DNA from: Tolypocladium sp. Sup5 PDA-1
Taxonomy: Eukaryota > Ascomycota > Sordariomycetes > Hypocreales > Ophiocordycipitaceae
DNA length: 64,000 bases
Reading direction: 5' to 3'
Assembly: GCA_000750105.3 (NCBI GenBank)
Contig: JPHH03000005.1
Span: 620,001 to 684,000 of the forward strand
The position numbers were made by a program, and so were the translations under genes. The first letter of the stretch is position 1, and each line of letters starts with the position of its first letter. Below the pieces are notes generated by a model. The model had not been told where the DNA came from, did no database searches, and saw only the letters and a program-made list of their open reading frames with translations. Shown here piece by piece: positions 43,492 to 54,285 of this stretch.

Positions 43492-44915
43492 GGCGACTGC
43501 TGCTGCTGCAGGTTCTTCGTCAAGGGGAGGATTGGGAAAGTCGATGCCGTGGTTGGAGTCGCTGGTAGTTGCACTGCACGTAGCCCTCGATTACACGAGA
43601 AAGCGGCACCAGACACTCAGCAACAAAAGGCAGGCCAGAGTCGGAAAAAAAGCCGTTGGCTGAAGAAACAACGAGTACGAAAACGCAAGGATGGATGGAC
43701 GAATGTTCAAGACGGGGCAAAAGCTCGAGTGAGTCCAGGGTGGCCAGAAATGCAGTGGGCTGGATGGACGGGAGCTTGACGCGTGACTCCCAGCGGCTGA
43801 GACGCGTTTTTTTGGGTGGAGTCGTGACATTGGACGCGTAAATGGGCGCTTCCAGTTCCCTCTCCCCCACAACGACGACGAGCGACGAACGTGCCCCTGG
43901 AGCAAGCCCAGTTCTTATCCATCTGCAGCTCAACGCCTATCCGCGCGCAGTGGGAAAAGGGACTGGCGCAGACGGGCATGCATGGCAATCGCTGCCGAAG
44001 CCACCGCTTACACGTGGCAATGCGGTGGGCAGTAAGAGGGTGCGCCTCTGTCGTGGCACTCTGCCTCGACGTGTATACTTGTCACAGGCTTCTATACTTC
44101 GTACTTCTGGCTGGCTTCAGCTACATCGAACACAGCAAGGTCTTCATCCTTCAAAGCCCCCTGCTGCATCGGGAGCACGCCGTCATACACCGGAAGCCCT
44201 CCCTCCCTCCGTCTACTGCTGCCGTACCACGTATCCACGCCGCCGAAGAGGAACTGCACGGCTACCCGATGCCATCCATGCATCTGCCCGTCACTCACTC
44301 ACGCTGGCTGCCAGCCGTGTAGCGCAGCGTCCGGGCCAATCACCCTCGTCCGCCCTGTATATCCCGTCAGTCAGCTCGCACGCACGCACGCACGCACGCA
44401 TCCGTTCGAGACGCAGGCAAGGGACTCCTCACGGCAACGCATCACAGCCAACTGTCCCCGTATCACCAACACGCCACGCAGTAGCTGCAGATTCATGATT
44501 TGTGCTTGTCATTCGCGGGAGAGGCTAATACCCTTGAACCACCTCCCATGCTAATAGTCGAACAACAGCTAAAAAAAAAAGAGACAATCCCCGGTTTTGT
44601 ACTCCCTGATCCAGCGCCCATCGCGCAAATGTGCAGTGTGCCCGCAGTGCCCACTTTTTGTGCATGCTCCCCTTTGTCCCTTTGTCCAGGTCCTCTCATT
44701 ACCCCGAGATGTGTGTGATCCTGCCACTGCCGTAACGCCGTGAGGGTGTGTGCGAGTCAAAACAAAAGAAAAGAAAAAAGAATAAGGCGGTAATCAACCG
44801 TTTTGTCTAAGTGCCAGCTGTACAAGGAAGTGAAAGTCAAGGAAAGGCAAGGCTAGAGGGAGCCTCGTGGCGTGGCTTGACGCGGTGCAACTCGGCATCG
44901 CTGTAAGCCAGCCGC
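43492..44915. other. Intergenic spacer with an ACGC microsatellite
   Basis: This is the upstream region of the Cdt1 gene and the 3' side of the small-protein gene. An ACGC tandem (about 44379-44400) is the only clear structure. The long open + frame here (from 43842) has no family resemblance and is probably chance. Confidence 0.5.
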
Positions 44916-45158
44916 TCAGCGCCGAGCGGGCATTTGCCAGTGGTCGGCGCGGAAGCTGACGGGGCTGGGCGGCGGCGGCGCAGGCACCGTGTAGTCGTTC
45001 TCCTGGATGTGGCGGACGGGTGTCGACGGGCGGCGGTTGCCGCTCGAGTTGAGGGTTGCGTTGAGGCTCGCGTAGAGGTCGTGCGACGTCATGAGGCGCA
45101 GGTTGTTGCGCTGCGACGACGACATGGCGATGGGAGAGGCGACCTGGGGGCTGGGCAT
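44916..45158 (-). CDS. Small uncharacterised protein (80 residues)
   Basis: This frame begins MPSPQVASPIAMSSSQRNN and ends RADHWQMPARR. It is Ser/Pro-rich, without membrane segments or signal peptide, and includes a proline cluster (YTVPAPPPPSPVSF) that could bind an SH3 or profilin-type domain. I recognise no family. In its favour are its consistent composition along the whole length and a leader (45160-45230) that looks like a fungal 5' UTR. Homology would be needed to be sure it is a gene. Confidence 0.45.
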   Translation of the reverse strand: MPSPQVASPIAMSSSQRNNLRLMTSHDLYASLNATLNSSGNRRPSTPVRHIQENDYTVPAPPPPSPVSFRADHWQMPARR

Positions 45159-47439
45159 CTTGACGGAGTGTTTGTTGAAAGAGTGAAAGAGGCTGAACTG
45201 GCAAGTCAATAAAATGTCCTCCTTTATAAGACCCCGGGCACTCGGGACCCAGACGTACACTCGGCAGTATTCGCAAGCTGTCTCGGGTCTGATAGACAGA
45301 CAGGGCCGCGCAGGGGAGCTTGCGTAAATATGTGGGTGCAGATGGAGACTAGCTCGAGGCAGTGAAGCAGGCTTTTGGTGCTCTCTTGGCTCTGTCGATG
45401 GTGATGGAGGATGGGACGATGGCCGGGTGGTTCCGTGATCCACTGCTCTCCAGTGTTCTTTTTTTATCAACAAGAGTCCGGCGAGTAAGGTTGGGTGCTG
45501 GTGCAAGGACGAAGAGCGAGGCCGAGGTGGAAGGAAGAAAGAAGAAAGAGATGAGAGAACTTTGTCCTGCTATTTAACGAGAGACCGAGGCCGAGGGGAG
45601 CAGCGTCAGAGCACGGAAATGTGGAGAGAGAATGTTGGGGGAGCAGAGGAGCGATGGAAGAGCAGGACCGGCAGTGAATTTAAAGGGCAGGTCGTCGGGC
45701 GTGCTGTCAGAAACTGAAGCGCGCACGAGGGGGGGCAGCAATGGACCAGGGAGGGCGGGTGTGCGGAAGAACCTGCAGGGCCTCGTTCACAAGCGAGGGA
45801 TGGAGCTTGGAAGGGGAATCCGAACAAGGGGACCGGGAGGAGACGAAGATTCCGGGGGAGGCAGCAACAGAGGGGGACGTGCTTGGCCAGCAGCAAGCAG
45901 GCAAGCAAGCCGAGAGACAGCACGCAGCTTTATTAATCAAGGTACACGCCCGCCCCCTTGTTCTAGGGGCGTGCGATGATTGATGATATGTAACACATGC
46001 CCGACCGACCCCCAACGGTGCCGTGGCCGACGGGCGACGACAAAGGGACATTCACTGATCGGGCTCTGCCTGTGGCGTGCACAATTCCGAGCCAACGGTA
46101 ATTACTTTGGACGGACGCAAGCAATTGTACCCTGTGTCCGACCTGGAGCAAACAGGGCAAAGGAAGGCCGCCTCGAATAGTAAGGTGCAATAACGTAAGG
46201 CTTGACCAAGCTTCGAGAAAACTGGCCGAAAGCGTCGGCGCCGCGACCAACAGGCACTAGCCCAGCCCAGTTGTTGGGGTTCCTTCGTTCCAGAAGCAGC
46301 AGCTCGGTCTAGTTCTGTTCTGTTCTTGTAATTACGGACTAACTCTTGTCTGCCTGGCCCCCATTTGACGGCGGATGGGACACAGGACGCACGACACGTT
46401 GCCTCGCGGGCTTGAAGCCTACCCACTATTATTCGCCCGCAAGTCGCAGCCTAGGTTGCTCTCCGTTGGGGCCGCAACGCAACATGGAGGCCGGGCAGAC
46501 GGGCGAGGGAGTTGGTTGAGAGCGAGGGGGAGAAGAGGTGTGGGGGCACGAAAGCTTGACTCGAGATGATTGAGCGAGCTTGGAGCGAGTGGTGTGAGTG
46601 AGTCGAGGACGTGGACTGACGGCCAACCCACGGCCATGGCAGGGCGACGAGGGCGAGGCCGGGTGACACGCCGACGGAGTGTGGGATTGCGCCGCCGTGG
46701 TGATTGGGCCGCGTCGGACTGCCGTCCATTGGGAGTCGTGATGAGGTGATGACCGGTGAGGCTTCACGCATGCGTGCACTTTGCATGCAGCGCATCGCAG
46801 CGCAGCGTAGCGCAGCGTAGCGCATCGCATCGCCGTCGCTGTTTGCCGGTGGCTTGCTTCCTGTCTGCCCATAGCCGTCTCCCTCGGGCTTCAGCATCTG
46901 CACCGACGACTCGCCGCCTCACCGCTCTGCTTTGATCTTCCCTCTCGGCCCGCGGGCCACTCGGGACCTGACAAACAAAATAGCTTCCCTGGCAAGCCCC
47001 GTCTGTCCGTCCCTGGCCAACGCCAACAATCCCGAATCTTCTGCGTCCGGGGTTGCCTGCCTGGAGGCACGGAGGTCCGGGGGGTCCCCCAGCACGTAAC
47101 AAAGGGCACCGGGGCCCCCCCGGGGTTTCTGGATGCTGGCCCACTCTTGCACAAACTTTGTCGTGATGAATGCATCACAGGCGAGCAGGGAAGCTTCACC
47201 CGGGGGACTGATTGTGATTGTGAGAGCGAAACCTGGAAGGCAGGGTGTGGTGTTAGTTGTGCCAGGTAGCAGCAATTTGGCATCGAAAAGTGAAGTGAGG
47301 TGCTGCTTGCCCCAGGTTTTTCTTGGGCGGTCCGCTGGCATGTGGAGACGGCCGTCTGCAGCCTGAGCTTGGCGCTGTTTCTCCCCAGATGCCACTAATT
47401 TTTCCTTTTGCTCCTTTTTGCTTGCTGCCACTACTCCGT

Positions 47440-47484
47440 AGACACACGCACACGCACACGCACACACACACACACGCACACACG
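47440..47484. repeat. CA-rich dinucleotide microsatellite
   Basis: An ACACGCAC-type alternating purine-pyrimidine tract of about 45 bp, potentially polymorphic between strains. Confidence 0.8.
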
Positions 47485-47759
47485 TCAAGATCGGATCTCC
47501 AGACGATGATGGTGACGGCGGCGATGCCACAACCGAGGCAGTCTGTTGATCACCCGGATTGGCATCCAAGCCGGGGCCGATCGCTGCGGCCCTTATCACG
47601 ATGGCCCAGGCACGGGCAGATCCGGAATCGCCAGACTGACAGCGCCTCCCGTTCCGAGGCGGCCGGCTTCCGAATGCGTGGTGCGTCGCGGGCGTGGTGA
47701 AGACATGTGAGACCAGAACACGTAGATGACGGCTTCTCGGGACACCTTGTGTTCCGCTT

Positions 47760-47803
47760 GTGGTTGTTGTTGTTGTTGTTGTTGTTGTCGTTGTTGTTGT
47801 TCT
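47760..47803. repeat. GTT trinucleotide microsatellite
   Basis: About fourteen GTT units with one interruption (GTC). Confidence 0.8.
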
Positions 47804-49556
47804 GTTCGCATTCAACGCCGGCCACGGCAGCTCCATTGCATATTCCCATGTGAGGCACGCATTGTGAGGCACGTGTCTGGGGCGCCGTCACATTTCAGGC
47901 ACAGCAGGGCTGTATCCGTGTCCAAACGTTGCGTTGCGCCTTTGTCTCCGAGTCAGGCTTGCACGACGCGCGCAAACAGGGCATCCCAGTGCTGTGGCAC
48001 GCGTACGGAGTTTCTTGTACTCCGTACCTGGCTTCTGCAACGGCAAATAATAGGCCCCCGCCATGCAAGCAGCAGCATCGCCGGCATCGCCGAGCACAAA
48101 ACGGGGGCGCGGGTGCTTGGAGCATCCCAGCAGCGACAACGGGCCGACCTGCTGTCATGCCCTTCTTTGAGCGCTTTCCCTCTCCAGCTGGCGTCTGCCT
48201 GCAGCGGCCTGTACTTTCCACCGCCTTCTGTTCGCTCCAATAAGCGACACGCCATGCCGCCAAAAAATTCCGCTGTCACCTCGAGATCCAGCTCAGCTCA
48301 GGTACAGCTACGAATAGTAGCTACGTACAACTCAGCTCTCCCCAGATTTCCAGGTGGGGGGGGAGCGCGCCGCCGCGGCAGGGCGGTTTGTGGGGAAAAG
48401 AGTCAAAGAGATGCTGGGATTGCCAGCCCGACCAGGGGGGCGGGCGTGTGCTGGGCTGGTGTGAAACCAGGCCCGTGTTCCTGGATTTCAGTCCCGTTAT
48501 TTCTGCGCTGCTGGTCTGGCACCCAGCGAAGAATTCAAGCCTTTCTTTTCTCTTTTAGCGGAAGCGCTCGCCCTGCCGTTCATCTCTTATTAAACTTTGA
48601 TTACATAGGTGCTCCGTACCCAATGGGATTTTATGGATTTGCCAAGCGGCCGGGGTAGGCATAATTCACTCGGTAACGGCTGTGAGTGGAGGGCACCGAC
48701 GGACAGCGCATTACCTCCTGAAGCCTCATCAGGGAGGGATTCGGTATTCAGTATTGCCGTTTTGCAGTCAGGAGCAGGCAAACTAGACAACAAAGCAAAG
48801 CAAAGATGCGAATCACAAGCCGAATTTCACCTCATGATGCCCAAACAAGGGTGTCATTCTTCGCCCCCTGTACGTGAGACACTGGCACGCGAGGGAGGGC
48901 CCTTATCGCGACAAACGTCGCCGATGGCTGCCTTCTGATTTAAAGGGTTCAGATCGCGTTCTGCCGAGGTGTTGACTTGCGGGTGAGACAGCCGGTATGG
49001 ACTGGTGATGGCGGAGGTTCGCGATCCGGACGAGCCATCTCCGCGGTCTGCCAGACACTGCAAACGGGTGCGTAATCACTGGAGAATGGCTTCCGGAAGG
49101 GCGCACTTATCTTGTGGCGTGTCTGGCAAGTCCGCTTGTCCAGATATCGGCAAAACTGAGGGAGAATATCTCAGATACGTAGTGAGCGAAGCAGGATAGC
49201 TGAGATCGACTGATCTGCGACGCTCCAGCCAAGACAGCGTGCCCACATGCCGTCCAGAGTCCAGACAAGCTTTGCAGTTCATCTTGGTGAGCATCTCAAT
49301 AGCCCCATGAGGCGGTGCTTTTGCGCTGGCGAGACACTGGTGCCTTTCTCGCTGGGACGTTGACTATGTCTGAAGAGCGCAATGACAGCCATTCACCTAC
49401 GGGCCGATAGTGATTCACGAGCGTAGTTGTTTATATAGCAGGCCGACTCCTATCCTCGAATGCATTGCGTCATATCGTCATCAGCTCCAACACAGGAGAC
49501 CCCCGTATAAAGCCTCCCCGTCTTCAACGCCTCCTGATACCTCCGACAACCGCACC

Positions 49557-52238
49557 TCAGCTCTTGGACGTATTCGCCGACGCCCCCCCCGTCTGCGGCG
49601 CCGCCTTGCTCTTCCGCCGCGCCGGCTGGTACACGTCGTTGAAGTTCATCGCCACGCCCAGGAACCGCATGTCCACGTCCGGCTGGTACGCCAGGTCCCC
49701 CAGCAGGATCTGCATCCTCGTGCGGAACGACGCCCCCAGCTGCCGCAGCCGGTCCTGCAGCACGGGGAACTCGGACGACACGCCGCCGCCGTTGTAGCCA
49801 TGGTCGTCAGCGTCGTACCGCATCGAGCTGCGCGCTTCGGCCTCCTGCCGCCGCGTAAAGTCCGACACGCTCCAGCTGTACAGCCCGTCCACCGAGTCCC
49901 GGTAGTTGAGCATGAACCGCAGGATGTCGCTGAGCTGTGCGAGGTACGACGCGCGGTCGTCCTCGTCGGCGCCGTGGTTGCGCCGCTTGGCGCCCAGGAG
50001 GCCCTTGTGCGTGATGTCGTCGAGGTAGCGCTCGTGGGCCTTGATAAGGTCGTCCAGCGTGCAGTCCTCCTTCTGGATCCGCTTCTGGAGCTCGCCCCAC
50101 GACGACTCGATGACCTCGAACAAGATGTAGTATTGCAGCTGGCCCACAAAGTGTATCATCTCGGCGAGGACTCCGCGAGTCGACTTCCACGTCTGCGCCA
50201 CGGTCGGATCCGAGTTCTGGAGGACGCCGCGGGAACCCGTCATGCACTTTCGCCATGTACTCAGGAGCGCAAACTCGACGCGCTTTATCCTCCATAGAAA
50301 GTTAAACACCTTGAGATACTGGCGGTTGCCCCATTCCGTCACCACGACATCGGCAGGGGCGTCGATTTTGTACTCGAGGGTGAAGCAGTCCCAGCCAATA
50401 TCGCCGTGGGACAGCTGCAGCATTCGCGCATCCAGCCGACGGAGGACCTCGGGCGAGTCATACTGGGCATTCGACCCTCGAATGGCATGCTCGAGCTGGG
50501 CCGTGAGCGTGTGCCGGTACTGTGCCCCAGCAGGTCGGTCCAGATTCGCCGCGAGAGATTCCATAAGCAGGGCAATAAAGTCCCCTTGGCCGAGGAGGAT
50601 ATAGTTTTTCAGGGCCTGGAGGTGGTCGAAAAGGTGAAACTTGTTGGCCATGAGATCCATCAGACGCTTCATAGTCGTCTTGTATGCTTCGTCGATCCAC
50701 GCCTCGAGCGTGGCCGTATCGCCATACCTGAGCTCCTTTGAAGCCGCCTTGGAGTAGTCTTCCACCCAGAGGGAGTCTGCGCAGCTATGTCGTATAAAGT
50801 TCAGCGACTTGCCAATCAAGAAGACCTTTTGAGCAAAGTCTTGCGTCATGATGGTCGGTATCATGTCTCGATCAAGCTCGTACTTGTCCTCCCAAACGTT
50901 GCCGGCGCCTTTCTTCTTTGAGGCATCGTCGCTTGGTGCCTGCTCCCTGACAAAGAACTCGAGGTATGGGTCCAGAAGCTCTCCGTCATAGATCCAGTGC
51001 CGCAAAATGTCGTAAAACGGCCGCGTGAAGCTCCCCAGCAGGCGCTCGGCGAACGCGGCGACCACAGGGTCTCCGTGTGACGAAGAGAAGCCGTGGATCA
51101 GTGAAATCAGCTTGCCGCCTTTTTTGCTTTTAGACTTCTCCGCAATCAGGCTCATCAGCCGCAAGCCCATTGTCGCTTCTCGAGTCCACACAACACATCT
51201 CTTGAGCGTGACACCGGCGTTGCCAATTCCACTGCGAGGAGCACTCTCGTCCAGAGATGAAAGCGCTCTTCGAATCTGCGCCTCGAGCGTGGCGATCAAG
51301 CTCAGGTATGAGCGTAGTTCACTACTGATGGCGGAATGCAGACTCTGGCCAAGAAGGCCCTGGGCTGGAGTCTTGCAAAATGCATCCAGCTCACGGTACA
51401 GCAGAGATGGCTCAGCCAAGGTGTGTAGGATAGATATCAAAGGTAGCGGGAGAGTCGGTGGTAATTTGATGGTATCTTGTTTTGAGAATGGCAGTGTCGT
51501 CGAGGAAAGACCCTGTAGGGTAAAGGGAAGATCTCGCAGGATGACGGTTTCGGGCGGGTCGATTTCGGTATAGTTGCTGGCGAGCAGAGTTGACTTCAAG
51601 GACACATCTCTCTTTGGTTGACCTGGCTGGGAGTGTCTATCCCCGTCCCCTTGCTTGGGCTCCTTGGGCGGAAACTTTCGCAGGCCATCGGGCTGGAAGG
51701 CGTCCTTGAATTGCTCCTCCTCGAGCCTCGACACTGGCGTCGAGGCTTTCGATCGGTCACGGCCATGCCTCTTGATGGCCTCTCGACTGATGGCATCGCG
51801 ATAGTTTGGCGCCGAAGGTTTTACTGGGCTCAACGGCAGTGGCTCGCTGGGATCGGGCGAGTCGGCGAGCTGGTAGAGCAGGTAGAGAATGGCCCACTTG
51901 TGCTCGAGCACAGGAAGGGCCAGCAGTCTGGAGTATAGGTTTGAAAACCTCAGCGCCTGGCTGGGGTTGCTCTGAATGAGCTTTCGTTTTATCAGGTCGG
52001 AGGCATGGTTGGCATCCGAGGAAATGGCTGGGCTCGGAGGGCTGAACCGTTGTTAGTACTGACTTCACAACCCCGCCTGCAGCCTGCAGCGAACAACTCA
52101 CCTCTCTATTATAGACTTGACAAGCTCAAAGCACGCATCGTGTCGTTCTTGCGCAACGTTTTCGTCCTCGTCCGGGTCGCTCGGGACCATGTGCGCTATC
52201 AGGCTGTCGATGCCGCTGGTGATACGGTCGGGCGCCAT
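49557..52238 (-). CDS. SPC98: Gamma-tubulin complex component GCP3 (Spc98/Alp6)
   Basis: The model has two exons, 52238-52102 and 52041-49557, with intron 52042-52101 (GTGAGT...GTACTAAC...CAG), giving 873 residues. The protein is a core subunit of the small gamma-tubulin complex, which nucleates microtubules at spindle pole bodies. The GCP N-terminal grip1 region includes LLGQSLHSAISSELRSYLSL and FYDILRHWIYDGELLDPYLE. The C-terminal grip2 region includes HLQALKNYILLGQGDF, LEYKIDAPADVVV, YLKVFNFLWRIKRVEFALL and AHERYLDDI. The helix order and length fit GCP3 rather than GCP2 (Spc97/Alp4). The start is the first ATG, followed by MAPDRITSGIDSL. The gene is divergent from Ada1, with 547 bp between the two start codons. 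Confidence 0.93.
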
Positions 52239-52785
52239 GGCTGCATCGTCGCCTGCGGCGATGGTTGCTTGACGAAAAAGCGAGGAGAGAGCAAACTGTT
52301 GGCGGTTAACTATCGCCAGATATATGCGGCCTTGTGCTTTGTCGGGCCCGTTGGACAAAGAAGCGATGCAGGAACAGGACGGACAGTGCTGGAGACGCGA
52401 CAGACGCGACGAGGGCGGGGGCGCTGTAGCCTGTGCCTCAGTGGGATGGTGACGGATGCGGACAAGTACTCGGGACTCCCGCTACCAGCCGTCTCTAGCG
52501 CTGCCCCGGGTACCGGCTACACCGTCCGCCGCTGGCATCCCCGTGCGGCCAGCCTCTCGGCAAAATTTCGACTTCACTCCATCCGCTGACCTCTCCCCCT
52601 ACGCCAACGGCCGGCATCGCCATCGACTTTGCGGCCTCGCCATGCCCCGATCATCAAACTGACGCCGGAGCTGCGATCGCATAGCCGCCAGCATTCATTT
52701 GATGCAACCCACGAGCCCCCCTGCGCGTTGCGCGTTGCCCCTTCGCCGCACGCGACGCAGCCGCCTGTAACGCCCATTATCCACC
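52239..52785. promoter_or_regulatory. Shared divergent promoter region, GCP3 and Ada1
   Basis: The two genes start back to back with 547 bp between ATGs, so both promoters must lie here or overlap transcribed sequence. No specific factor site can be called. Confidence 0.4.
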
Positions 52786-54285
52786 ATGCCCGACATCGAC
52801 CCCGCGGCCTTGAGCCGTCCCGCCGTCACGCTCTCGACGCCGGTCCTCGCGACAAAGTCCCTCTCCATCAATGCGACCGGCGCGGCCAAGATTACGAAGA
52901 CGAGCCAGATTATTCCGGCGCGAATTGACCTCGAGCCGCTCTACGGCGCGCTCAAGGCCACCATCAGCAGCGAGCAGTGGCTGGTGTATAAAGAGTCTAT
53001 AGCCGAGTTTCTGACCGGTACGAATCCGCCCGACAATGCGTTTCGGCCATCACGCCTTGCTAACTCTCGTGATAGGGCGTCTCAGCGAGGCCGAATACTC
53101 AGAACGACTCGACCCGATTCTAGGAGGCGACAATGGCGAAAAGGACCACCTCCACAACCAGCTCGTCGCGGCCATCTTCGGCAATGTCACGCGCGAGATG
53201 CCCGACCAGGGCATCGCGCCTTGGGTCAGCGCCAACGACAAGCCGATGGCGACGGCCGGCAGCAAACCCGTGTCTGGTGACGCGGCGGAGCGGAGACTCA
53301 AGGGCGACGTGATGCAACTACCCGCGCGGGACCGCAGGCGCATCAAGGATTTGGTCCACAACGATGTAGGTGTCCGGGAGTAAACAGTGACGGGCGCCTT
53401 TGCTAATTCGCGCCAAGTATGACCCTCACGAACACCTCACAAACATGTTTGCCGACACATACCGAAGACCGTCCGCCGTGGCGGACGTGCCTCCAAGTGC
53501 GGCAGGGGGCATCAACAAAATGAGTATGTAGCTACCATCATCTTCAAATGAAGGATGCCCACTGACAGTACCAATCAGACTTCGACCTCGAGATCAGGAA
53601 GCGATTTGCGCAACCGCTAGCGGTCGAGTCAGGAGAGTTCCCGGATGTCGGCTTAATCACCGGGCGGATGCTACCCTTCTGTTACGAGGCCGGATTGGCC
53701 AACGGCCACTCAGCCGAGGCGCCACAGCTCATGTCCATTGCGACAGAGGCATTCATCAAAGAAGTCTTGACGACAATATACAGCCGCACACGGAGCAACG
53801 GGCCTGGCGACTCCGCCAGCGCCGGCTTTGGCATCGGGACGACATTGATACAGACGTATAAATACCGGCGGCAACTTAGCCAAGAGGAGGAAGCAGCCCA
53901 GCGTGGAGAAATCACGCGGGATAAGAGCGGCCTGCTACCCGTCGAAGCCAAGGCTGCCAGTGAGCGTGGACCACTGGGTGTGGCAGACATGAGATTGGCA
54001 CTCGAGATGGCAGACACCGGCATGGCGCAGTTCCCAGTCTTGATGGCTCAAGTACTGTACAGCTACCGAGAAGGCGAGCTGGAGAATTGGAACGACTACA
54101 CATGGGCGAATGGCAGGGCACCCATCATCGAAGAGCTTTCCGAGACGAATAATGGGCAGTCGCTTCTCAACGGCCGTCCTGATGCCATGGATATCGACAA
54201 CGACATATGGTGGGATGGCGCGGATAACCAGGATATGGATATGATAGACGGCATACTGGAATCTTGCCTTGTAGTGGGCTCATGA
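52786..54285 (+). CDS. HFI1: SAGA complex subunit Ada1 (Hfi1)
   Basis: The exons are 52786-53017, 53076-53365, 53418-53523 and 53579-54285, all GT-AG and in phase, giving 444 residues. Ada1 is a structural subunit of the SAGA co-activator. Its histone-fold segment pairs with Spt7. The N-terminal motif ARIDLEPLYGALKATISSEQW, then YKESIAEFLTGRLSEAEY, and HNQLVAAIFGNVTRE are typical of the family. The C-terminal part has the histone-fold-like GRMLPFCYEAGL ... IATEAFIKEVLTTIYSRTRSN. The end is acidic (MDIDNDIWWDGADN). The 547-bp promoter is shared with GCP3. Confidence 0.9.

Larger units (their letters stand above)
45159..49556. other. 4.4 kb gene-free spacer rich in microsatellites
   Basis: This is the longest stretch without a supported gene. 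Visible structures are CGCAG/CGTAG/CGCATCG near-repeats at 46793-46832, a CA/CG-CA dinucleotide tract at about 47440-47484, a GTT trinucleotide tract at about 47760-47803, and TACTCCGTA motifs at 47432 and 48018 with an inverted partner at 48004. Long open frames in it run through these microsatellites (polyThr or polyCys) and are not believable proteins. Confidence 0.55.

Noticed and set aside
46919..47872. 317-codon minus frame in the 4.4 kb spacer
   Set aside because: It runs through the GTT and CA microsatellites (polyThr and CVCVCA repeats), so its openness is a by-product of repeats.
47726..48658. 310-codon + frame in the same spacer
   Set aside because: Starts with polyCys from the GTT tract; no protein character after it.
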